DNA of 64,000 nucleotides from Sophora flavescens. Lineage: Eukaryota > Streptophyta > Magnoliopsida > Fabales > Fabaceae. The DNA is taken from contig CM061063.1 of assembly GCA_030762895.1 (NCBI GenBank), forward strand, positions 75,265,836 through 75,329,835. Direction: 5' to 3'. Both the position numbers and the translations under genes were made by a program. The notes under the pieces were generated by a model. The model did not search any database. It was not told the origin of the DNA and was given only the letters and a program-made list of their open reading frames with translations. Shown in pieces: positions 11,263-22,050 of this stretch (its first letter is position 1; each line of letters starts with the position of its first letter).

Positions 11263-11647
11263 TTAAGCTCCAAGGAGGGTGGGCTGCTCCACAGATGGTA
11301 TGTTTGGAGCAGCCGGGCTGTCAAGAATTCCACCAATGCATGACACTTCACTTACACTATCACCCTGCAAAGTAGAATCAATCTCAAAGACAAACAACAC
11401 AAGGGTTAGTGTTAGTACAGTCATTACATGAATAAACATCATTAAAATCAGAAATGGATGGAAAATCAGCAACCAAGTCATCATAGGTGTCATCAACAAT
11501 TTCGGAGAGCAACTCTATTTGGAAAACAGAGTGCTCTTCCAATGGATGCTTCATAGCATCAAAAATGTTGAACCTTGCAATAATGTCACCGAACTCCATG
11601 GACATGGTTCCATCATCAACATCTATCTTCGTCTTTGCCGTCTTCAT
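11263..11647 (-). pseudogene. Protease-RT linker of element B with Cys cluster
   Basis: Two overlapping frames encode the acidic linker. The first begins MKTAKTKIDVDDGTMSMEFGD, a standard block after the protease in this group, and ends in CNDCTNTNPCVVC. The second continues with LQGDSVSEVSC and PNIPSVEQP. A one-base shift near 11,400 separates them. The Cys cluster (C-x2-C-x5-C-x2-C) and the LQGDS / PSIEQP words recur in the 453-aa protein of element E, so this linker looks like the source of the repeated module there. Its role is unknown; Cys spacing would allow metal binding (inference). Confidence 0.75.
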
Positions 11648-12317
11648 GAACGGCCTGCGCCAGAGATGATTGGTGATCTACTTGAATTGGTTTCCCGCCA
11701 TGTCCAGGATGTAAAATTCGGCAGGGGAACATCAAATCATCAACTCGTACCAACACATCTTCTACCACTCCCATGGGGCGAGCATTGGTCCTGTTGGCCA
11801 ACTGTATGGTAAGTCCTGTATGTTGCAAAGGGCCCAGATCAAGGTTGTTGAAAATAGAGGTGGGCATGACATTTATGGAGGCTCCCAAATCCAACATGCA
11901 ATTGTCGAATTTGCTGTCCCCAATGGTGCATGGAATAGTGAAAGTGCCCGGATCCTTGCACTTCTGTGGCGGTCCGAGTGAGGCTGAAATCGTAACTTTC
12001 TCAGGGGCAAGTTTGGGCTGAATGAGGGCTGAAACATTTCGCCCTAAGTTAACTCTCTCATTACCCTTCATCCTCCTCTTGTGGGTACACAAATCCTTCA
12101 GAAACTTTGCATACCTTGGAACTTGCTTAATCACATCTAGGAGTAGAATGTTTACCGCCACCTTTCTGAACACATCTAAGATCTCCCTCTCCTTGTCTTC
12201 CCCATCAACCTTCTTATTTTTCTGCACTCTTTGTGGGAAGGGAATCAGAGGCACATACACTCTCTCGCCTTCAACAACAACGGAGGGCTCGGGAATGGCC
12301 TCAACAGGTTTCTTCAT
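11616..12317 (-). pseudogene. Aspartic protease region of element B
   Basis: A 233-codon minus-strand frame contains a gag-derived segment (PLIPFPQRVQKNKK, FLKDLCTHKRRMKGNERV) and then the protease core. The core has CTIGDSKFDNCMLDLGASIN, in which DLGAS takes the place of the usual D-[ST]-G-A catalytic box. NVMP and the flap region follow. The order is typical of plant Athila/Tat-group pol. It would process the polyprotein. The downstream junction to the linker is frameshifted. Confidence 0.85.
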
Positions 12318-12499
12318 CTTTCTCGGGGGCTCCCTCTACTACTTTCCCGGATCTCAAAGAAATGGCACTCACATTGGGATTGGGGGCATTGGGATTCACC
12401 ACCGTCCGTGCAGGTAGTTGGTTCGATCCCCGAGCTTGCTGTGTAAGTTGTTTATGGATGTGGCAAATTGTCCAATCTGTGTCCTCAAATCTTGAATGT

Positions 12500-13121
12500 T
12501 AGCATCTGCTCATTCGCCGAGACTGGCCCAACTTGATGCTGAAACCGGAGATTTTGTGCAGCCATTTGTTTGACCAAGTCTTCTAATGAAGGTCCGGAAG
12601 GTGCGAAGTGTTCACTTGAGGAGGGTTCGGTGGTGGTGCCACCGGTTTGTTGTTGGGATGAGTTCCCATACCGCAGATTAGGGTGATTCCTCCGGTTGGG
12701 ATGGTACCTATTTGTGGAGAGGTCGGGAGTGCCGACTCGGGTTCGATTATTGCCTTGATTTTAGAGATTAGCTGCATAAGCTTGAGGCATATCAGTGACT
12801 GACCCATCCTTCAGAATAGGGCACGTGTCGGTCAGATGCTCAGGAGAACTACACATGCCACACAACCTCGCCGGCTGAACCTTTTCCATTGCAGTTGCTT
12901 CACCAAACAAGTGAGCTCATCAATTCTGGTTTCGAGTGCCTTGTTGGAAGATGAACCTTGGATCTCATTTACACCCCTTGTCTCGACGTGAGTTGCTCCT
13001 GGTTGTGAAGCTGCCGGGAGTTTAATGACATATTCTCAATCAATTACTTGGCAGCAGCTGGAGTTTTATCGACGAGTGCTCCTCCACTAGCGGCATCCAA
13101 AATATTTCTGTCCATTGGGAG
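12500..13121 (-). pseudogene. C-terminal part of gag of element B (stop-ridden)
   Basis: Minus-strand reading gives several short gag segments. One near 13,060-13,121 carries ALVDKTPAAAK, the continuation of the gag split by element D. A zinc knuckle CGMCSSPEHLTDTC lies near 12,800-12,870, followed by a segment with APSGPSLEDLVKQM near 12,560-12,605. Stops and frameshifts break the frame. The APSGPSLEDL block is nearly identical to residues 62-71 of the protein of element E, which is evidence that the non-autonomous protein derives partly from gag. Confidence 0.75.
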
Positions 13122-13126
13122 CAATC

Positions 13127-14303
13127 TGGTCGCGCTGTCGCCACGCGCCAAAAAGAACGAGCGATTATTAAAATAATGTAGTATAGAGCGACAACTCGGA
13201 TATCGTCTCTCAAGGACTCTTTAGTGTTGTTATTATTAACAGAAAATCAAAAGTTAGTTTTGGGGGGTTTTGGATTGAGACAAAATAAAGAAAACAAAGC
13301 AATAAAAACAGGCAGTTTAAGAGACTAACAAATAAGCTAATGAACGATTAACCTACTGCTCTTGGTTTCCCACTATCATTGGTTCAAATAAATCCAAGCC
13401 CTAAGCGGATTCTAATCCCCTCCCGGTTGTAGCAACAATTAACAACGCAATCACTACTACGGATGTATGCTCCTATTCCCGAAATAACAAACGGGGTTAA
13501 GCCCTCATGAACAAACGAACATGAATGAACACACGCGAAATAACAAACGCGATTAAGTATAAGAACATGGCATCACCGAAATGAATCAATACAACACTAT
13601 ACATTCCTGAAATAACAAACAGAAACATATAGCATTGCATTGAAAAGAGAATAGCAAATGAAAATAGAAAATACAGAACCTCAAATGTAAATGGAAACCA
13701 ATCCCAGTAGATTAATTTAGGAGACTAGTTCTCCATTACAAAAGAAAACAATAAACTAAGTAAATCAAAAGACTAACAAGCTCAGAAACTAGCCAAAACT
13801 GGCTAATTCTGACCCCCTCTTCAGTTCTGCCTAAGACTGTCTTATATACACGTTTCTGGAATCCAAGTCCTCGCGAGGCGAAGCACTGCTCGCGAGGCGA
13901 ATAACATGAAAGGTCTGCAACTCTTGGTCTTCTCGCGAGGCGAGCATATCTTCGCGAGGCGAACTCTTCAACTTCAAAACTGCCACAGCCGTGATCTTCA
14001 ACACGGGTAAACCGTGATCGTCTCTGACTTTTCAGGCTTGCGTGACTCGCGGGGCGAGAGATCCTTCGCGGGGCGAGTGGCTCCAGATTTATTTTATTTT
14101 ATTTTATTTTATTAACCTGAAAAACAGAAAATAACATAAGTACTTTATTTAACTCTAAATCAACTAAATTAACATAAAAACACTTTACAGACTCAAAATA
14201 CTACTTAAGGACAATCAAGTCTAAATTGGGTGAAAATGATATAAAATTAGCACAAAGCCAAGGTCTTTACTAGTTATAAAACCAGTCAAACAGAGGCTCA
14301 TCA
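13127..14303 (-). repeat. 3' LTR of element D
   Basis: The 1,177-bp LTR contains three close pairs of TCGCGAGGCGA / TCGCGGGGCGA motifs (13,870-13,900, 13,932-13,962 and 14,045-14,080), each pair about 8 nt apart. It also has a degenerate GCCGTGAT...ACCGTGAT module and a (TTTTA)n run five bases longer than in the other LTR. Confidence 0.93.
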
Positions 14304-15721
14304 AAATACCCCAAACTTAAACTTTGCTTGTCCCCAAGCAAACTAAAACTCAAAAACTTAAAAAGACTCAAGACCTGGCAAAACATGGCAAGCTTAGGGA
14401 TTCTATCAACTTTACACAGATTTCAAGCAATTTAACAAAACAATTTTTCTTTCAATGTTCCCCCCTTTCAAGCAAAGTAATCCCCACAATCATTTATTCT
14501 AAACAATTGAGAATTTCATTATTTAAACAATCATCAATCTAAGCAGGGGATCCAAGTTACACACAAAAGAGAGATCACCAAATCCAAACAACTGCCTTCC
14601 TCACAAGGGAAATTTGTGTTTCACTCAATCGCTCAGTTTGTGTCAGGTAATTAACAATTCACTCAATTTCACTTTTAAGAGCACTTCCCATAAATTTGAT
14701 TTTCATCTCAAAATGATTCCCACAGAAAATATGCAAGCAACATCAAAAGGTCTTTTATGGGTTGTAATGGGGCCTGGCTAAGGGTAGGATATACAAAGGA
14801 ACTAGGCTGAAGACCCTAGGAACTAAGAGAGCATGAAACATTATTTACACTTTGAAATTCACTCAAGTTCCTTTTCTCATTTTTCTTTTATGCCTTGGGT
14901 GGCTACAACCTTTTTATTTCTTTTTGGCATTTTTGCACTTTCATTTTTTTTTTCTGTTTTTCTTTTCTCTTTTTTTTTTTTTTCACAATTTTTTTTTTTA
15001 CATAAATTTTTTTCTCAATCCCAAACAACATGTTACACCTTGCAGCCACCCCAAACTTAGTTTCTTGCACCCATTCTAAGATTACATGCTCTCCTAATCC
15101 TAAGATCGGGTTAACATGGTTTTCCAGATTTTTGGGCTTATAACATTAGGTTCTCAAGAATTAACAGGCTAATAGGCTCAATGGGGCTAACTAAGGAACA
15201 TGCATTAAGGATTGGTTATTTTTAGGCTAAGTAGCTATTTACAAAGAAAATGCCTAGATCATCTGAAGCAAACACATAATCATGCAAACCAAAAAGAGAT
15301 TCAAGCAAATTCAGGAAAGTGCAACCTTAAAAAGTGATTTTCACACAGTCAAAAACATGTTGGAGGCTCAAAACCTCACCTGGACATTGTTGCAAATTAT
15401 TTGACAGAGATTCTATCCCTAGTGTGTGCTTCCTATCACCCCAAACTTATCATAAATCATGCCATCATAACAAAATCCCAAAGTTCAGTTTTCAATCATA
15501 TGGGGATCAAATTTTCAAAAAAATTTCTCAAATCCTAGGGGGAAAACAGTCAACACTATCATGCAATCAATCTATGCAAAATCAATCAAACCCATCAAAC
15601 TTGCCATAACCAAGACTCAACACAACTCCTGAGCTTCTCAAATTATTCAGGAGCATTATTGACAATAAAACAGAAATAAAATAAGGAAAAGAAAATTAAA
15701 AAGAAGAAAGGTAAAGAAAAC
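14304..15721 (-). other. Conserved non-coding 3' region of element D
   Basis: It matches the 3' regions of elements B and E almost throughout, from the polypurine tract to the CTTCTCAAATTATTCAGGAGC phrase. It includes a T-rich tract near 14,940-15,010 on the plus strand. No gene was found; the open frames here are low-complexity Phe/Ser-rich artefacts. Confidence 0.7.
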
Positions 15722-16829
15722 TCATTGAAGGGCGGTTCCACCAGGATCCCATTGCTTGTAGCATAAGGCCCACGTGATGGACAAAGAGTAGAAGTTCATT
15801 CCATGCTTCCATGACTTGCAGCTTTGATGTGGGAGTGAGCACTTGACAATTACGATGACTTCGCCCAGTGCGGCGGACTTCTCACTCCCCTTCGGGTCAC
15901 AGCTGACCTCTTTCTCAACAAAATCCTCCCAATAGAAGTGGGGCTCAACCTCTTGGACCGGCCATGGTGCAAAATCCAAGGGTTTAAACTCCATCACTAG
16001 TTCCTCAGGGGGAGGTGGCAAACAGTTAGCTGGGGTTACTGGTGCTTCGGTCTGCTGCAACTTCTGCAAGGTCTTTATCCACTGCACTAACAAAGTTATC
16101 ACCTGCTATACATGCAGAAATTTCAGCACACACCACACAAAGGTTAGAGTTAGTACATATATTACAAGAAAATGAATCAGAAAAAGTTAGAATGTCTGGG
16201 AATTCTTCACACAGTGCATCCACCCCATTACTCTCAACACATTCATCTGATTTAATTGAATCATCTACTTCCACAGGTTTTTCATCATTCTCAGGAACGG
16301 TGGAGCGGATGTCCTCCTGATCCTCCTAATCCTCCTTCTCTATGTTTCCTGAACAGTATAAAGCTGCATAACAGAATATACACAAAGCAGCACTGCCATC
16401 ACAATAACAATCATTAGAATCAGGGGATTCAACACACAATTCATCATCAACAGAAATATTATCAGAATTATCATCAGAAATATTTTCAAGAATAACTTGT
16501 GCCTCTGTAGGTTCTTCAAGGGGCCGTGGAATTAGCATTGCAGCCGAGTTGGCGGTAACTTGATCAATTAGAGCCCACAACTTCCGAGATTCAGCTTGGT
16601 CCCTCTGGTATTCAGCCTCCATCCTCTGTTGAAATTCAAGATTGCTCGCCTCCATCATCTGTTGAATTTCGAGAAAGTTTGCTTCCATTTGTGCATTTAT
16701 CTGTGCAATCATCTGTTTGCACAGGTCCTCTAGGGAAGGTTCGGAAGGTGCAGAGGTGGTCACTTGGCTAGGATAGTATGGTGGTGGCTCACTAATTTCG
16801 CATATAATTATCCATGGGGCAAAATTCAC
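15722..16829 (-). pseudogene. Degenerate gag/linker fusion protein of element D
   Basis: Minus-strand frames 16,829-16,326 and 16,274-16,026 are in the same phase, separated by stops; 16,102-15,722 is shifted. Together they parallel the 453-aa protein of element E: PSQVTTSAP and PSLEDL blocks, Gln/Glu-rich MEASNLEFQQRMEAE repeats, DNISVDDELCVESPDS, a Cys cluster CNICTNSNLCVVCAE and a tail with WEDFVEKEV, DPKGSEKSAALG and QWDPGG. A gag C-terminal piece fused to linker modules is the reading that fits, now broken. The N-terminal tyrosine-rich part seen in E is mostly missing. Confidence 0.7.
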
Positions 16830-16913
16830 AACCAGACAATGCAGACAAAACTAATTAGCAAAGAAATTTTTTTTTTAAAAATTTTATTTTCTGCTAATAA
16901 CAACAAACCAGAG

Positions 16914-16931
16914 TCCCCGGCAACGGCGCCA
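16914..16931 (-). other. Primer binding site (tRNA-Asp type) of element D
   Basis: The minus-strand sequence is TGGCGCCGTTGCCGGGGA, 5 nt from the LTR boundary at 16,937. It is identical to the sites of B and C2. Confidence 0.9.
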
Positions 16932-16936
16932 ATTTT

Positions 16937-18108
16937 TGGTCGCGCTGTCGCCACGCGCCAAAAAGAACGAGCGATTATTAAAATAATGTAGTATAGAGCG
17001 ACAACTCGGATATCGTCTCTCAAGGACTCTTTAGTGTTGTTATTATTAACAGAAAATCAAAAGTTAGTTTTGGGGGGTTTTGGATTGAGACAAAATAAAG
17101 AAAACAAAGCAATAAAAACAGGCAGTTTAAGAGACTAACAAATAAGCTAATGAACGATTAACTTACTGCTCTTGGTTTCCCACTATCATTGGTTCAAATA
17201 AATCCAAGCCCTAAGCGGATTCTAATCCCCTCCCGGTTGTAGCAACAATTAACAACGCAATCACTACTACGGATGTATGCTCCTATTCCCGAAATAACAA
17301 ACGGGGTTAAGCCCTCATGAACAAACGAACATGAATGAACACACGCGAAATAACAAACGCGATTAAGTATAAGAACATGGCATCACCGAAATGAATCAAT
17401 ACAACACTATACATTCCTGAAATAACAAACAGAAACATATAGCATTGCATTAAAAAGAGAATAGCAAATGAAAATAGAAAATACAGAACCTCAAATGTAA
17501 ATGGAAACCAATCCCAGTAGATTAATTTAGGAGACTAGTTCTCCATTACAAAAGAAAACAATAAACTAAGTAAAGCAAAAGACTAACAAGCTCAGAAACT
17601 AGCCAAAACTGGCTAATTCTGACCCCCTCTTCAGTTCTGCCTAAGACTGTCTTATATACACGTTTCTAGAATCCAAGTCCTCGCGAGGCGAAGCACTGCT
17701 CGCGAGGCGAATAACATGAAAGGTCTGCAACTCTTGGTCTTCTCGCGAGGCGAGCATATCTTCGCGAGGCGAACTCTTCAACTTCAAAACTGCCACAGCC
17801 GTGATCTTCAACACGGGTAAACCGTGATCGTCTCTGACTTTTCAGGCTTGCGTGACTCGCGGGGCGAGAGATCCTTCGCGGGGCGAGTGGCTCCAGATTT
17901 ATTTTATTTTATTTTATTAACCTGAAAAACAGAAAATAACATAAGTACTTTATTTAACTCTAAATCAACTAAATTAACATAAAAACACTTTACAGACTCA
18001 AAATACTACTTAAGGACAATCAAGTCTAAATTGGGTGAAAATGATATAAAATTAGCACAAAGCCAAGGTCTTAACTAGTTATAAAACCAGTCAAACAGAG
18101 GCTCATCA
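16937..18108 (-). repeat. 5' LTR of element D
   Basis: The 1,172-bp partner of the LTR at 13,127-14,303 begins TGGTCGCG and ends GGCTCATCA. It carries the same three paired TCGCGAGGCGA-type motifs. It is next to the primer binding site, so it would be the promoter-bearing LTR. Confidence 0.93.
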
Positions 18109-18726
18109 CAATCCCTCATAAAAATACTGAATAAGGAGCTGCTCAGAAATCTGGTGTTGAGGGCAGCTAGATACCAACTTCTTGAACCTCTCCCCAAGAC
18201 TCACCAATGACTCATTGCTTTGCCTCGATGCCACATATCTCTTTTCCGATGGAAGCAGTCCGGAGGCAGGGAAGTATCTTTCCAGAAAACCTTCTTCGAG
18301 ATCATTCCAAGTTGTAACAGAATTTGGCTCCAAATAATATAGCCAATCCTTTGCAGCGCCTTCAAGGGAGAATGGGAAGGCTCGTAATTTGATATGGTCT
18401 TCAGTAATGCCTTCCGGCCTCAAGGGTGTAGAGCAGACCACTTGGAATTCCTTCAAATGCTTATGTGGGTCCTCACCTGCAAGACCACTAAATCTTGGCA
18501 ACAAGTGTATTAAACCAGATTTAAGTTCAAAAGGGGCAACCACACCAGCATACTCAATACACAACCCATTGTAGTTAACATCAGGGGCAGCAAGTTGCCT
18601 CAATGTCCTTTGGTCACCCATGTTATCAAAAACAGGTTCGAAATCAGAATTACCACTAGTGCTTGCCCGAATTGCCCTACGGCGTGTGTGCAGTGTTCTT
18701 TCAGTTTCAGGATCAAAATCACACAA
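18106..18726 (-). pseudogene. N-terminal gag of element B (interrupted by element D)
   Basis: A 206-codon minus-strand frame contains the retrotransposon gag domain: RTLRQLAAPDVNYNGLCIEY, FELKSGLIHLLPRFSGLAGE, DPHKHLKEFQVVC, IKLRAFPFSLEGAAKDWLYY and HHQIS-like SCPQHQISEQLLIQYFYEGL. This wording is characteristic of Athila-group gag. It stops because element D is inserted immediately downstream; the sequel is at 13,121 and below. Gag would form the particle that packages element RNA. Confidence 0.9.
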
Positions 18727-18803
18727 GTCAGGACAAGTAGACCTAGCGGCCAGTCTAATTCAAAACAAAAACGAAAAAAGAAAGCGAGAACAACAAACAA
18801 GAG

Positions 18804-18821
18804 TCCCCGGCAACGGCGCCA
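18804..18821 (-). other. Primer binding site (tRNA-Asp type) of element B
   Basis: The minus-strand sequence is TGGCGCCGTTGCCGGGGA, 3 nt inside the LTR boundary at 18,825, complementary to tRNA-Asp. Confidence 0.9.
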
Positions 18822-18824
18822 ATT

Positions 18825-20179
18825 TGACGCGCTGTCGCGCACGCGTCAAAAGATGAGCGGTTAGTAAGAATGTAGTTTAGTGTGCGACAACTCGGGTATC
18901 GTATCACAAGGACTCTTGTAGTGCTATTATCGCAAAAAATCAGTTTTCTTGGGGGGGTGTTTGGTTTGAAATTGATTGGAAAACAGAATGAAAACAGAGC
19001 ATAAAAACAGAGCAAATTACGTGATTATCAAATAAGACTAAGACGATCAATCTGCTGTTTCGTTTCCCACTATCATCGGTTCATGTAATTCCATGCCCTA
19101 AGCGGATTCTAATCCCTTTTCGATTGTAGCATCGACAATGCTTAAACCGACGCTACGGGACATATATTCCTAATTCCGAATTAAGCAAACGGATGAAGCC
19201 CTTCGTGAATTAAGCAAACACGAATTGAACGCACGCGAATTAAGCAAACGCGATTAAGTTTAGGAATATAAAATCATCGAAAATAAATCAACACTAATTC
19301 GATACAAACTGAATTAAGCAAACAGAGAATAACGAATAGCATTGAAAGAGAGAAGATAATTAAATCGGGAATTACAAGACCTCAAGTGTTGGTGGAAGCC
19401 GAATACAGCAGATCAACCTAGGGAGATTAGTTCTCCATCAAAAACGCAAAACAACCAGAGAAATTCGAAAACAAGGATTAGCAAAAGATGATTCTGTTCT
19501 GCCCTAAACAGCTATTTATAACTTTCAGAAACTGCGCATTCTCGCGAGGCGAGTGGCCTCTCGCAAGGCGAATATTAAAATGGCGCCTTCTTGAATTTGT
19601 ATTCTTGCGAGGCGAGTGTAATACTCGCGAGGCGAGTCTTCAAAACCTGGGTTGTCACAGCCGTGATTCCTATCACGGCCAGGCCGTGATGGTCTCTGTC
19701 TTCGTGTGCTTATCTGTCATGGCCGTGACCTTCATCACGGCCAGGCCGTGATGGTCTCTGTCTTCCAGGGGTTTCTCTTCACGCCCGTGATGGGTGTCAC
19801 GGGATGACCGTGATGCTTGCCGACTTCCAGGCTCGCGAGGCGAGCTATAGCTCGCGGGGCGAGGCAGAGAACATGACTTTTCTGGCACAGGCTGGTCCTC
19901 ACTCTCGCGGGGCGAGTATCTGCTCGCGTGGCGAGTGTTTCCAGATTGCAATTTCCATTGTTTCCTTCATTCCTTGGACTCTAAGTCAACCTGAAAACAT
20001 GAAATAGCCATAAGTGCTTTATTTGACTCAAAAAACTGGCTAAATAACCCTAAAACTACTTAAGGGACTCAAAACCTTGCTTGAGGACAATCAAGCCTAA
20101 TTTGGGTGAAAACGAGATATAATTGGCACAAAACCACGGTCATACTAGTCATAAAACTAGATGAGCCAGAGGCTTATCA
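18825..20179 (-). repeat. 5' LTR of element B
   Basis: The 1,355-bp LTR matches 5,573-6,907. It has one extra TCGCGAGGCGA-containing 20-bp unit near 19,611-19,632 (a second motif after GTGTAATAC). It ends TTATCA followed by TSD ATGGT. Confidence 0.9.
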
Positions 20180-20184
20180 ATGGT

Positions 20185-20429
20185 CATCACGGCCAGGCCG
20201 TGATGGGCTCTTCTTGGCACATTTTCTTCACTTTTCAAGCTCTATCTTCATCCAAGCTCCATCAAGGCTAATTCTGGGCATTTATTCATTAATTTCTGCA
20301 AAACAACACCACAAGACCGCCTTACCCGTTCCAAAGGAAAAACTAACAAAAGTAAAACTAAAATGGCCTAACTATGTGAAAATGCATGCAGAAATGTACA
20401 TGAAAAATAAGGTAAAATCACACTCATCA
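20185..20429 (-). repeat. 5' LTR of element C2, second part
   Basis: This sequence continues the LTR interrupted at 5,572; joining at ATGGT restores a complete palindromic module (TCACGGTCGTGA...TCACGGCCAGGCCGTGA). It ends ACACTCATCA, followed by CTTGG and the Z block. No second LTR of C2 with the same start was found on the left, so that LTR is missing or heavily rearranged. Confidence 0.65.
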
Positions 20430-20459
20430 CTTGGCGTTTTAATTTGGCCTTGAGATCTT

Positions 20460-21500
20460 TTTGAGCTCGGTGCTATCGTAGTTAACTATTTCATGTTTTT
20501 TTTTTTGCTTACCTTTTTAGGTTCGACCTTTCAATTTTAGCTTGGTCGGCCACTTCGGTCAGGCATTTCAACTTTAGCTGGGTCGATTTTAGCTCGGTCA
20601 ACCTTTTTAGGTTCTTTGTTTACCTTTTAGGTCCAAGATTTCGACTTTAGCTCGATTGATTTTAGCGGTCAACCTCTTTAGGACTTTTGCCTTTTTAGGG
20701 TCCGACATTTCGACTTTGAGCTCTGGCCGATTTTCAGCGCGGTCAACCTTTTTAGGACTTTTGCCTTTTTAGGTCCGACATTTCGACTTTGAGCTCGGTT
20801 GATTTTCAGCTCAGTCAACCTCTTTAGGACTTTTACCTTTTTAGGTCCGGCATTTCGACTTTAAGCTCGGTCAACCTTTTTAGGTTCTTTGTTTACCTTT
20901 TTAGGTCCGGCATTTCGACTTTAGCTCGGTCGATTTTAGCGCGGCCAACCTCTTTAGGACTTTTGCCTTTTTAGGTCCAGGCATTTCGACTTTGAGCTCG
21001 GTCGATTTTCAAAGCACGGCCAACCTCTTTAGGACTTTCGCCTTTTTAGGTCCTAAGAAGACGGCCAACCTCTTTAGTACTTTTGCCTTTTTAGGTCCGG
21101 CATTTTGACTTTGAGCTCGGCCGATTTTCAGCATGGTCAACCTCTTTAGGACTTTTGCCTTTTTAGGTCCAAGCATTTCGACTTTGAGCTCGGCCAACCT
21201 TTTTAGGTTCTTTGTTTACCTTTTAGGTCCAGCATTTCAACTTTAGCCTCGGTCGATTTTAGCGCGGTCAACCTCTTTAGGACTTTTGCCTTTTTAGGTC
21301 CAGCATTTCGACTTTGAACTCGGCCGATTTTCAAGCACGGTCCACCTCTTTAGGTCCGGCATTTCGACTTTGAGCTCGGTCGATTTTCAGCACGGTCAAC
21401 CTCTTTAGGACTTTTGCCTTTTTAGGTCCGGCATTTCGATTTTGAGCTCGATCGATTTTAGCGCGGTCAACCTCTTTAGGCTTTTTGTTTTTTGTGAGTT
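20460..21500. repeat. Tandem array, about 75-90-bp units (element Z right part)
   Basis: Roughly a dozen imperfect units repeat the order GGTCAACCTCTTTAGGACTT, TTGCCTTTTTAGGTCC, GGCATTTCGACTTTGAGCTC, GGTCGATTTTCAGC. Units vary in length by deletion of the TTAGGACTTTTGCC segment. No coding role is evident. It shares GAGCTCGGTC wording with the left Z remnant. Confidence 0.85.
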
Positions 21501-21769
21501 AGTATGGTGTTTGAGTTCTCGAACTGATGGAAATTTATTTTCCAAGGGAGATGTTCTCCCCCACACTATTCCATTTAAATGGAGCTTGAGCTCGATCTCT
21601 ATGATTTTTATAGAGGGAGTCTAACTCGACCTCTATGGTTTTAATTTCAGGAGCTCCGACTCGTCTTCCTCTTAGTCAAATTTTGAGAGGGAGTTTTGGC
21701 TCAACCCCGATATTTTTTTTCGGGAGTCGGAGCTGAACTGTGAGTTTTTAAGGGAGCAAAGCTCGAACC

Positions 21770-22020
21770 AATAGTCGGGAGCCGGAGCTCAACCGAGTAG
21801 TCGAGAGCCGGAGCTCAACCGAGTAGGGAGCCAGAGCTCCAACCAGTAGTCGGGAGCAGGAGCTCAACCGAGTAGTAGGGAGCCGGAGCTCAACCTAGTA
21901 GTCGGAGTAGTCGGGAGCCGGAGCTCAACCGAGTAGGAAGTCAAAGCTCAACCTAGTAGTCGGAGTAGTCGGGAGCCGGAGCTCAACCGAGTAGGAAGTC
22001 GGAGCTCAACCGAGTGGTGA
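21770..22020. repeat. Tandem array of about 25-35-bp units (GGGAGCCGGAGCTCAACCGA)
   Basis: About nine imperfect copies of AGTCGGGAGCCGGAGCTCAA with CCGAGTAG or CCTAGTAG spacers lie in direct order. Each unit contains the palindrome GAGCTC. The array ends abruptly at about 22,020, which may mark the right edge of element Z. Confidence 0.85.
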
Positions 22021-22050
22021 AAGTCAAGACATGCTGGGAATGCGGGTGAC

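Larger units (their letters stand above)
13127..18108 (-). mobile_element. Non-autonomous gypsy-like LTR retrotransposon (element D)
   Basis: This 4,982-bp element is inserted in gag of element B with 5-bp TSD CAATC (13,122-13,126 and 18,109-18,113). LTRs start TGGTCGCGCTGTCGCC and end GGCTCATCA. A tRNA-Asp primer site and a GGGGTATTT polypurine tract orient it on the minus strand. The internal region has no RT, protease or integrase: only a degenerate gag-linker frame and the conserved 3' non-coding block. The LTRs differ by about five substitutions and one 5-bp unit (TTTTA), so insertion is recent and mobilisation must have been in trans (inference). Confidence 0.93.
5573..20179 (-). mobile_element. 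Athila-like Ty3/gypsy LTR retrotransposon (element B), degenerate
   Basis: The element lies on the minus strand and is bounded by two LTRs starting TGAC and ending TCA, with 5-bp TSD ATGGT. Sense order is 5' LTR (18,825-20,179), tRNA-Asp primer binding site, gag, protease, a long protease-RT linker, RT, RNase H, integrase, a 1.5-kb non-coding 3' region and 3' LTR (5,573-6,907). Gag is split by element D. The remaining frames carry several frameshifts and stops, so the copy is inactive. The LTRs differ by roughly 15 positions by eye plus a 20-bp indel, more than the LTRs of D, which fits D being younger. Assignment to the Athila group rests on gag and protease wording and the primer site. Confidence 0.9.

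Noticed and set aside
12231..12502. Plus-strand frames opposite the protease and gag of element B
   Set aside because: Antisense shadows of the minus-strand polyprotein.
14833..15079. Phe/Ser-rich plus-strand frames resembling membrane proteins
   Set aside because: They translate the T-rich tract of the conserved non-coding 3' region of element D; the same artefacts occur at 7,522 and 42,351.
20460..21500. Regular repeats resembling a CRISPR-like array
   Set aside because: Units are adjacent, imperfect and without unique spacers, in a plant genome; this is a tandem repeat.
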